From: CAZPWQ01 sp964590495
GTDB taxonomy: Bacteria > Bacteroidota > Rhodothermia > Balneolales > Balneolaceae
NCBI GenBank assembly: GCA_964590495.1
Contig: CAZPWQ010000006.1
Location: forward strand, 1 to 64,000
DNA length: 64,000 nucleotides
Reading direction: 5' to 3'
The translations under genes and the position numbers were made by a program. The notes under the pieces are model-generated. The model saw only the letters and a list, made by a program, of their open reading frames with translations, ran no database searches and was not told the origin of the DNA. How positions within the stretch are numbered: the first letter of the stretch is position 1; every line of letters begins with the position of its first letter. This document shows positions 33,244 through 40,495 of this stretch, piece by piece.

Positions 33244-35547
33244 TCATAAATTCAATACCATCTTCCACAAAGTAGCATCAGATATTGACAGGGGTTTCGG
33301 CATCATATGATCAGCCCTTTCACGAAAATCAGCTACTATTTCCACGGGCAGGGATTGCCTGATAAATGTAAAATTCAGCGTCTGATCTTCAGATTTGGGA
33401 TCGTAAACGATGTCCAGTTTTACTGAATCCGCCAGATCCTGTGAATAGTATATCCGGTTCAAAGCTGCATGAGCTACGGGAAGAGCGCTGTTAAAAACCT
33501 GCTTTCCCATTATAGATAACCTGGTTAGCCCGGTGCTGTTAGACCAGTCGATACGCATTCCGATTCCTTCATATGCCTGCAGGCTAAGAGAGATATGGCG
33601 AAGTGAATCACTTACGGTGCTGTCTGTTAAAACTTCAAAAGCGGGGGGATCAACTCCGGAGGCGGATGCTGGACTATATAAATATTCGGAGCCATTAAAT
33701 ATATCAAAACCGCCAGGTAAGCCCTCTCGGGGATTTTCACCTAAAAACTGTTTCGTCCAGCTGTCGGTAGTATCATCACTGCTTATCCAGTAGGCGCTGC
33801 CGGTGTCGGAATCATAAATGTAGTTAATACTGTTTTGCTTCTTATGTTCTGAGTCGAAACCGTCCGAAAGCGAAGCCCCAATAAAACATAAAATTCCCAC
33901 TACTATTATTGTAAAGCTATAAAGATAAGGTCTGGTTCTGATTATCCTGTTCAGCAGGGGCCAGCAGAGGCCGGACACCAGCAAAAGCAATAACATACTC
34001 ACCGCCAGCATTTCAGTGGTCAACAGTATCTGAATGAAATGGACATACGGGGGAATTATAAATAAGGCTGGAAAAAGTCCGATGATTAAGATCGCTGTAT
34101 TTTTCCAAACCGGTTGTAGGATATCGGCTCCCAATACCATCCAGCCCAAAAGACCGAATAGTGCAGGCCAGGTGGCGAGGTAGGCGGCGGCAGGCAGATA
34201 CCAGGCAACAATACAGGCTGTTACAATCCAGAGGGTATAAACGCCGGAAAGGATTTGATGCGTTGTAATCCGGTTTTGCAGCAGTGAATAGATGACAGAA
34301 AGTAACCCTATGTTCAGCAGGGAGAATCCAAACAGGTACCACCGGTGGTTGTAGGTTTCTCCGTGTATAAGCCATTGATATTGGGGGTGTAATGCTTTAA
34401 TCGATTGCCATCCGAAATAGGTTATAAGTGCACCGGTAACAATAATGCCTGCAAAAAGCAGGATAGCCACAAAATAACCGCCTATGGTTATCTGCTGTGT
34501 CCGAAACAGAAATATAAGGTAAGCCAGAAAAAGAAGAGCAGTGATTATCGCCAGCGGCAATGACCAGCTTGAGGGATAATAGCTGAGTCCGCCGGTAGGA
34601 TTATTAAAATATACATAGTCAGAGTCACTATTCAGATCGAAATTATAACTGCCGAAATAGAGAACATTGTCCAGCATATTTGAACCATGATGCTGGAGCG
34701 AAGCGAGGGTGAGATTTTCCGGATTATCCTGCTGAGTATGGTAATTCAGATAGTCCTCGACAAAAGCAAAATTTAGTCCGTGAAGTCCTGCCCGTTTAAT
34801 CACCGACAGATCGGTATCGTTGGGCAGTATCTTATAAACTGAATATGAGAGTGAATTTGCAACCGGATTGCGTGTAGCACGGGCAAAGTGAGGAATGAGT
34901 GCTCCGTTTGGACTGCTTGTTTCAAACATCACAGAGGTACCACTGCTTCCGCGCGCCTCCAGGTTAATAACCAGGTCGATTTCTTCCCATCCGGGGTATT
35001 CGTCAATAAAAAGTTCGGCTCCGAGTAGACCACGTTCTTCTCCGTCAGTAAATAAAACCCATACATTGTTTTTAAGCGGATTTTCGAGCGATTGAACAGC
35101 ACGCAACACCTCGAGTACAGCAGCGACGCCCGATGCATCGTCAGCAGCGCCGGGGGAGTTGGGAACCGAGTCATAATGAGCCAGCAGCATAATGGTATGG
35201 TCAGGGTCGGCTCCGTCCATTTTGGCAATAATGTTAGTTGTGTTACCGGCCACACCGCTGGATTGGCGCACGCCTATTCCTTCCTGGTAAGCCGGTTTCA
35301 GGCCCAGCTCCTGCAGTTGTCGAAAAAGGTATTGTCGGGCTCTCTCATTCCCTTCCGAGCCGAGCGGACGGTCGGTATCAGCTATTTCCTGAACATGATC
35401 AAAAGCACGTCCGGCAGAAAATTCTACAGGTGTGGCAGTTTCAGGTTTTGGTTCGGGCGGCTGTAGGAGATAAAAACCATACCAGATTGAAAGGAGGGTC
35501 AATATTACTATTGCGACTCTTTGAGCAGCATATGGTTGGTTTGTCAT
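33244..35547 (-). CDS. Membrane-anchored M28 peptidase (ERMP1-like)
   Basis: A 767-residue zinc metallopeptidase with a large membrane half. After an N-terminal anchor (residues ~10-27) the M28 domain shows LLAHYDSVPNSPGAADDASGVAAVLE, DGEERGLLGAELF and NLEARGSSGTSVMFET, with the expected His, Asp, Glu and Glu residues. From about residue 325 to 560 there are at least seven hydrophobic segments, and the last ~200 residues form a beta-rich C-terminal domain, likely on the same side as the peptidase. This layout matches the endoplasmic reticulum metallopeptidase 1 type of large M28 proteins. Periplasmic or extracytoplasmic peptide trimming is inferred. Confidence 0.88.
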   Translation of the reverse strand: MTNQPYAAQRVAIVILTLLSIWYGFYLLQPPEPKPETATPVEFSAGRAFDHVQEIADTDRPLGSEGNERARQYLFRQLQELGLKPAYQEGIGVRQSSGVAGNTTNIIAKMDGADPDHTIMLLAHYDSVPNSPGAADDASGVAAVLEVLRAVQSLENPLKNNVWVLFTDGEERGLLGAELFIDEYPGWEEIDLVINLEARGSSGTSVMFETSSPNGALIPHFARATRNPVANSLSYSVYKILPNDTDLSVIKRAGLHGLNFAFVEDYLNYHTQQDNPENLTLASLQHHGSNMLDNVLYFGSYNFDLNSDSDYVYFNNPTGGLSYYPSSWSLPLAIITALLFLAYLIFLFRTQQITIGGYFVAILLFAGIIVTGALITYFGWQSIKALHPQYQWLIHGETYNHRWYLFGFSLLNIGLLSVIYSLLQNRITTHQILSGVYTLWIVTACIVAWYLPAAAYLATWPALFGLLGWMVLGADILQPVWKNTAILIIGLFPALFIIPPYVHFIQILLTTEMLAVSMLLLLLVSGLCWPLLNRIIRTRPYLYSFTIIVVGILCFIGASLSDGFDSEHKKQNSINYIYDSDTGSAYWISSDDTTDSWTKQFLGENPREGLPGGFDIFNGSEYLYSPASASGVDPPAFEVLTDSTVSDSLRHISLSLQAYEGIGMRIDWSNSTGLTRLSIMGKQVFNSALPVAHAALNRIYYSQDLADSVKLDIVYDPKSEDQTLNFTFIRQSLPVEIVADFRERADHMMPKPLSISDATLWKMVLNL

Positions 35548-35593
35548 ATGATAAATTTTTAAAAGCTATTTCTGGTATTCCTTCCTCTACTCT

Positions 35594-36301
35594 TCAATCA
35601 CTTGGATTTGTGGCCCAGACGCTGGCCTCCGTAATAAAGCCACGATCGGGGAGACTCAGCATATCACAAATTGTTTGTGCTATATCTTCCGCGATCAGTT
35701 TCGTATTATCGTAAGGGCGGATAGCCATGCCCGCATTCTGGTAAAAACGGGTTTGTACCTCGCTGGGGTTGATCTGCATCACCCGTATGTTATGGGGACG
35801 AAGTTCTGATCTCCAGCATTCGGTCATGGCACCAAGAGCAAACTTGCTCGCGCAATAAGCGGTACCACCATCAAACCCTTTTTTGCCGGCCGAAGAGGAG
35901 ACATTTATAATATTGCCATAATTATTCCTGATAAAATGTTTGGCCGATTCACGGGCTACCATCATGGCACCGATAGTATTGACCTGCAGCTGACTTTTCA
36001 ACTCCGACTGTGATAAATTAACCAGCCTGGAAAATTGTCCATAGCCGGCATTGTTGATCAAGACGTTATATCCGTTCAGTTCTTTGATCGTTTTTTCGAC
36101 CAGGTTGATCACCTGATCCTCTTCTCTTACGTCGCAGACAATGGGAACTGCACCAATTTCACGTGCGATTTTTTCGAGCTTGCTTTGGGTACGTGCTGCT
36201 ATAACGACCTGGGCCCCGGCATCTGACAATTGTTCTGCCGTCGCTTTTCCGATGCCGGAGCTTCCCCCTGTTACCAGTACTTTTGCCTCTTTTAGATCCA
36301 T
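35594..36301 (-). CDS. SDR family NAD(P)-dependent oxidoreductase
   Basis: A 235-residue short-chain dehydrogenase/reductase. The NAD(P)-binding motif VTGGSSGIGKATAEQL (TGxxxGIG) is at residues ~10-25, NNAGYG near 85 stabilises the fold, and the catalytic Tyr-Lys are in TAYCASKFA with Ser in VSSSAGK. An Arg in the AARTQSK loop after strand 2 points to NADP preference. Substrate unknown; it resembles generic 3-ketoacyl-reductase-like SDRs. Cytoplasmic. It stands alone between the M28 gene and a repeat region. Confidence 0.92.
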   Translation of the reverse strand: MDLKEAKVLVTGGSSGIGKATAEQLSDAGAQVVIAARTQSKLEKIAREIGAVPIVCDVREEDQVINLVEKTIKELNGYNVLINNAGYGQFSRLVNLSQSELKSQLQVNTIGAMMVARESAKHFIRNNYGNIINVSSSAGKKGFDGGTAYCASKFALGAMTECWRSELRPHNIRVMQINPSEVQTRFYQNAGMAIRPYDNTKLIAEDIAQTICDMLSLPDRGFITEASVWATNPSD

Positions 36302-36752
36302 AATGGGATAGTTTGTTTTGTGAATGTATTTACAAAACTAAAGAACAAATGCGTAGAAGAAGTTCCTTTTGTACTGATGCAAATTTAGCAGATATACTTA
36401 TTTCTTCGTGGTTTAGCCCGGATTTCTCACCTAGAAATTTTTTTGTCAGCAAGGCGAAGGTAAAATAGCGGCGGAAACATACCTGAGTATGTTGAGCAAG
36501 CTATTTTAGCTTCAACGCAGCTGACGGATAAATTTCGCAGGAATCTACAGGGTGTTGATATGACGATCAATCTATAATCAGACTTAAACCTTTTTTTATT
36601 AATAACTTAACCGTAAATATAAATTTGTGAGAAATTCGGGTTAGTGCTACCGGGGCTATTACACAAAGTTGCACGAAGAAGCACAAAGGACCGCAGAGAA
36701 AAACCTTCGTGAAACTCTGTGTATCCTCTGCGCACCTCTGTGTAACAGTCTT
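36302..36752. other. Intergenic region: TTTCTCAC-ended element and CTCTGTGT tract
   Basis: No gene is seen. It contains a 230-bp repeat element at 36414-36643 (described separately) and, at 36656-36752, a tract of CTCTGTGTA, CTCTGCGC, CACAAAG and GCACGAAG words spaced roughly 10-11 bases apart. That tract runs to within a base of the stop codon of the decarboxylase gene. Confidence 0.6.
36414..36643. mobile_element. 230-bp MITE-like element with internal cruciform
   Basis: The ends TAGCCCGGATTTCTCAC (36414-36430) and GTGAGAAATTCGGGTTA (36627-36643) are inverted repeats with two mismatches. A second nested structure lies inside: GTCAGC at 36445-36450 pairs with GCTGAC at 36520-36525, TAAAATAGC pairs with GCTATTTTA, and ACATAC/GTATGT around CTGA forms the tip. 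No reading frame is present. The ends match those of 22879-22934, so this is a dispersed family, probably a non-autonomous element or a structured-RNA repeat. Confidence 0.6.
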
Positions 36753-38171
36753 CTACACCAAACGCTTTGCCTTGTCCTGGATCAACGCCCACGCCTCATC
36801 AATATGACGCTGCTCGACATTTGTATTCCCGATGACTATACGAATGGTATACTTGCCATCCAGTCGGGTGTGGGTCAGGAATAATTCACCGCTGTCCCGG
36901 ATAGCATCCAGCAGGCGCTCATTCAGTTCGTCCAGTTTTTCTTCGTCGTCGATATGCGGGGGATGATACCTGAAACACAGCGTATTCAGCGGTACCGGTG
37001 CCAGAAGTTCAAAATTATCAGATGTGCTAATTGCTGATTTCAGTTTTTGCGCCAGTTCAATATGTCCGGCAACTTTTTTGCGAAGTCCCTCAATACCAAA
37101 ATGCCTGATAACAAACCACAGTTTCAGTGCCCGAAAACGGCGTCCGAGCTGAACCCCCCAGTCACGGTAGTTTTTAACCCGCTGGTCTTCCGGTGTCTTA
37201 AGATATTCGGGCATGATCTCAAAGGTACGTATCAGCAGTGTTTCATCCTGAACATAAAAAGCCGAACAATCGAAGTTTGTGAACATCCATTTATGGGGAT
37301 TAAAAACGAAAGAATCCGCCATTTCCACTCCTTCTGTCATCCATCGCATTTCCGGAAGCAGGAGTGCCGTTCCCGCATAGGCGGCATCTACGTGGAGGAA
37401 AATATTATATCTCTGACAAATCTCACCGATCCCTTTTAACGGGTCGATGGCCGTGGAGCCGGTCGTGCCGGTTGTTGCTATCACGCAGGCGGGTTGTAAA
37501 CCCTGCTCCAGGTCATCCCGGATTTGTTGCTCCAGCAGTTGCGGGTTCATGGCAAAAGCATCATCAACGGGAATCTTTCGTAGATTGGAACGGCCGAATC
37601 CTGCTATTTTCACATCCTTTTCAATAGAGGAATGGGTTTCGGTTGAACAGTAAACAGTGTAGGTGATACCGGATGGAAAGCCGGATTCGTTGATGTTGAA
37701 ATCACTTACTTTTTCCCGGGCCATCAGCAGGGCACAGAGGGTGGCGGTGGAGGCGGTATCCTGTATTACGCCCGTGAAAGATTGAGGAAGTCCTATGAGA
37801 TCGCCCAGCCATTCCATAACCCGTTCCTCCAGCTCCGTGGCGGCGGGAGAGGTAATCCAGCTCATACATTGAGCACCCAGTGTGGCCGTCAGCATCTCCG
37901 CCAGTACCGACGGGTAACTCTTATTGGCGGGGAAGTACGCCATGAATTTCGGGCTCTCCCAGTGGGTCATACCCGGCATTATGATGTCGTTAAAATCCCG
38001 GAATATATCCTCAAACGGCTCCCCTTCGGCTGGTGCCGACTCCGGAAGCTGCGACAGAATGTCGCCGGGCTTAGTATCAGGCTTTACGGGATAGTTTTCT
38101 ACTTCTTCAAAATAGTCTGCCATCCAGTCGGCCAGGCGGTGTGCCTCTTTGCGAAATTCTTTTACATCCAT
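36753..38171 (-). CDS. PLP-dependent group II decarboxylase (aromatic-L-amino-acid type)
   Basis: A 472-residue fold-type I decarboxylase. The lysine that forms the PLP Schiff base is in FVFNPHKWMFTNFDCSAFYV (NPHKW), preceded by HVDAAYAGTALL (the PLP Asp) and GVIQDTASTATLCALL. Together with MTHWESPKFMAYFPANKSYPSVLAEML these are hallmarks of the DOPA/aromatic amino acid decarboxylase subgroup, so tryptophan, tyrosine or phenylalanine decarboxylation is likely. I use ATG 38171 (MDVKEFRKEA...); an ATG 30 bases upstream is poorer. No transporter or amine oxidase is adjacent. Confidence 0.9.
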   Translation of the reverse strand: MDVKEFRKEAHRLADWMADYFEEVENYPVKPDTKPGDILSQLPESAPAEGEPFEDIFRDFNDIIMPGMTHWESPKFMAYFPANKSYPSVLAEMLTATLGAQCMSWITSPAATELEERVMEWLGDLIGLPQSFTGVIQDTASTATLCALLMAREKVSDFNINESGFPSGITYTVYCSTETHSSIEKDVKIAGFGRSNLRKIPVDDAFAMNPQLLEQQIRDDLEQGLQPACVIATTGTTGSTAIDPLKGIGEICQRYNIFLHVDAAYAGTALLLPEMRWMTEGVEMADSFVFNPHKWMFTNFDCSAFYVQDETLLIRTFEIMPEYLKTPEDQRVKNYRDWGVQLGRRFRALKLWFVIRHFGIEGLRKKVAGHIELAQKLKSAISTSDNFELLAPVPLNTLCFRYHPPHIDDEEKLDELNERLLDAIRDSGELFLTHTRLDGKYTIRIVIGNTNVEQRHIDEAWALIQDKAKRLV

Positions 38172-38194
38172 CGGATAAGTTTTTAAAGTTGAAC

Positions 38195-38304
38195 AGGCCA
38201 CGAAATCACGGAAAACACAAAGTTAGTTTTTTGGGGATACTGTGGCAAATAACTATTTTTACCACTCAGGGCACTAAGTGATCTTAGTACCTTAGTGGTG
38301 ATTC
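38195..38304. repeat. Short-period intergenic tracts (CACGAAATC / CTTAGT words)
   Basis: At 38197-38225 CACGAAATCACGGAAAACAC-type words repeat with a short period, and at 38261-38304 CACTAAGT, CTTAGTAC and CTTAGTGG words alternate at 8-9-base spacing. The second block overlaps the last bases of the convergent oxidoreductase gene. It is non-coding and very similar in style to the tract at 36656-36752. Confidence 0.4.
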
Positions 38305-39733
38305 AACCCACCCAAACATATTCATCCTTCAGGGCGGCCCAGGCGGCATGATATCCGCACATCCCGTGAACGCCGCCGCCGGGCGGGGTGGATGAGGAAC
38401 AGATATACATCGTGGTCTCCGGTATGCGGTAGGGATCAAAGATATTGGCGGGTCGTGAAAAAAGTTGCGTAATATCCTGTTGCCCGCCGTTGATATCGCC
38501 GCCGACATAGTTGGGGTTATAGGCATGCATCGCCTGTGTATTCATCGTATGGGTTTCCAGAATGCAGTCCCGGAAACCGGGAGCAAACCGTTCGATCTGG
38601 TTCAGGATCGGTTCCGACATATTACGGGTGGAACCGTTGGGTACGTGACAATAGGCCCAGAGTGTATGCTTGCCCTCCGGCGCGCGGGTATCATCAGCCA
38701 GGCTTTGTTGTCCCACCAGTACATACGGTTTTTCGGAATGTTTGCCTGTGTTTGCAGCTTTCTCCGAAGCGGCGATTTCCTCCAGCGTTCCGCCCAGGTG
38801 TACGGTACCGGCTTTCCGGCAGGCTGGGTCGGACCACGGTACCGGCTCATCGAGAGCTATATCCATTTTAAAAACTCCCACGCCGTAGTTGAACCGGTTC
38901 AATTTTCGCATGTATTCGGGCGTCAGGTTGGTGTTGCATAAATCCATAATCTGGCGGGGTGTCAGATTCAGCATTGCAATATGTGCGCGGGGCAGTTCAG
39001 AAAGAGCGGTAATTTTTTGTCCGGTAGTGATCGTGCCGCCGAGGGTTTCAAAATAAGCCGCCATCGCCTTGGTGATGGCGTGAGACCCCCCCTTCGGGAA
39101 AGGCCAGTTTACAATGTGACCCGCAATTCCCAATACCATACCGATGGCTGATGTGGTGAGATCTTCAAGCGGGAGGGTACTGTGGGCAGCGAGTCCGCTG
39201 AAAAGAGCTCTTCCACGCACCGTATCAAACGTGTTTGTTGCCAGCCGCGTGGCAGGCTGGAGTGCTTTTAGTCCGAACCGGGCCATAAGCAAAGGACTGG
39301 AAGGCAGGGGTTTGAAGGGAGCCAGAATCTGCGGAGCCAGCTCATCCCAGCGTTTGATAAACGGTTCAAAGAGATCCCGGTAATTGGCGCTGTCATCCTC
39401 CAGGTTTTCAACTGTTTTCTCAATCGATTTATACATGGCCGCGGCCGGCTGGTCGTCGAGGGGGTGGGCAAGTGCTATTTCCGGCTCCACCCATTCGAGC
39501 CCGAAATTTTCCAGGGGAAGGGATGCCAGAAAAGGGGAGGCGGCCGCCATCGGATGGATGGCCGAGCAGATATCGTGCCGGAAACCGGGTAGTGTAAGTT
39601 CTTTTGTTCGCGTTCCTCCGCCGACGGTCTCTTCCGCCTCAATTACATTCACGGAAAGTCCCTGCTCCGCCAGTGTGATGGCTGCTGCAAGTCCGTTGGG
39701 ACCGGAACCGACGATTACGGCATCGTGCGACAT
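38303..39733 (-). CDS. FAD-dependent NAD(P)/FAD oxidoreductase, PYROXD2/CrtI-like
   Basis: A 476-residue flavoprotein of the phytoene desaturase-like superfamily. The Rossmann motif HDAVIVGSGPNGLAAAITLAEQGLSV opens the protein and GGGTRTKELTLPGFRHDICSAIHPMA follows. Late motifs GGDINGGQQDITQLFSRP and STPPGGGVHGMCGYHAA are those of the FAD-binding C-terminus. This pattern is closer to the PYROXD2-type subgroup than to true carotenoid desaturases. I use the ATG at 39733 (MSHDAVIVG...); an ATG four codons upstream exists. Substrate unknown. Confidence 0.88.
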   Translation of the reverse strand: MSHDAVIVGSGPNGLAAAITLAEQGLSVNVIEAEETVGGGTRTKELTLPGFRHDICSAIHPMAAASPFLASLPLENFGLEWVEPEIALAHPLDDQPAAAMYKSIEKTVENLEDDSANYRDLFEPFIKRWDELAPQILAPFKPLPSSPLLMARFGLKALQPATRLATNTFDTVRGRALFSGLAAHSTLPLEDLTTSAIGMVLGIAGHIVNWPFPKGGSHAITKAMAAYFETLGGTITTGQKITALSELPRAHIAMLNLTPRQIMDLCNTNLTPEYMRKLNRFNYGVGVFKMDIALDEPVPWSDPACRKAGTVHLGGTLEEIAASEKAANTGKHSEKPYVLVGQQSLADDTRAPEGKHTLWAYCHVPNGSTRNMSEPILNQIERFAPGFRDCILETHTMNTQAMHAYNPNYVGGDINGGQQDITQLFSRPANIFDPYRIPETTMYICSSSTPPGGGVHGMCGYHAAWAALKDEYVWVG

Positions 39734-40061
39734 TGGAATAATCAATAATTTTAAATTCTGGGCTGACGTAATAGTACGGGTAAGCGGGAAATGATGAAAG
39801 GATTAATATAAAGGAACCTGAAAAAGATTAGCAATAGTTGCCGGCATGTGATATAATCATAATATGGTAGGTGGGATAGCCACCTGGCAAATACCGCATG
39901 ATTGGGTGGTGAATCTTTCTTCGTTTATACCTATGATTTACCAATCAATTACACCTGACGCGTTTAGGGATTAATTCATATAAAGTCTGAAAACTTTTCG
40001 ACAGTAGTCGGAACAGATAGTTCAACGCGTTTTACTCTTTAAAATACACATGGAGAATGGG
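39734..40061. other. Intergenic region with a small hairpin
   Basis: About 330 bases between a minus-strand gene and a plus-strand gene, so it probably holds both promoters. A 6-bp hairpin (AGGTGG, GATAG, CCACCT) lies at 39869-39885. I see no gene, no dispersed repeat and no clear promoter box. Confidence 0.4.
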
Positions 40062-40481
40062 ATGAAAATCACAAATAATCTTTCTAAAACGGATATACAC
40101 ACCTATATACAAGTTGACAACGGAAATACTGTGGGTGCAGGAGCGCCGGATTCCAACGGTGACAGAAAAAAGAAGGTAAAAGCCAACGGCGGTAAATTAA
40201 TTATTACACCGCCGAGTAATGCAAAAGATGATTTTAAATTGTTTATTATTTTGGATGATTTGCCTAAAAAAGATGGTGTTGAAGGTGTCAAAGTCAGCTT
40301 TGGTAAATCGCCGGGAATTGCACATCATACTGAATTTTATAAAACCGAACATGAAGGAAAAACCAAAGATGTCATTCTCATTCATTATGATCTGAGGGGA
40401 AAAAGTGATGAGGCAATTGAGAGGATTTTCACACATGAAGATCCTGAAGTAAGTCATCCGGAGAATGGTAGAGATTGGTAA
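40062..40481 (+). CDS. Hypothetical small soluble protein before the sensor kinase
   Basis: A 139-residue soluble protein I do not recognise. I use the ATG at 40062 because GGAG lies 6 bases before it; the upstream ATG at 40050 adds four residues. It has no signal peptide or membrane helix. Segments such as KLIITPPSNAKDDFKLFIILDDLPKK and KDVILIHYDLRGKSDEA suggest alternating strands and short helices. It lies 14 bases upstream of the sensor kinase start, with the kinase's ribosome site in the gap, so they are probably co-transcribed. Whether it is a partner of the kinase is unknown. Confidence 0.6.
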   Translation: MKITNNLSKTDIHTYIQVDNGNTVGAGAPDSNGDRKKKVKANGGKLIITPPSNAKDDFKLFIILDDLPKKDGVEGVKVSFGKSPGIAHHTEFYKTEHEGKTKDVILIHYDLRGKSDEAIERIFTHEDPEVSHPENGRDW

Positions 40482-40495
40482 TATTAAAAGGGGGA

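Noticed and set aside
38303..39733. True carotenoid desaturase (crtI) pairing with the CrtC-like gene
   Set aside because: Motifs fit the PYROXD2-type subgroup better, and the two genes are 9 kb apart on opposite strands.
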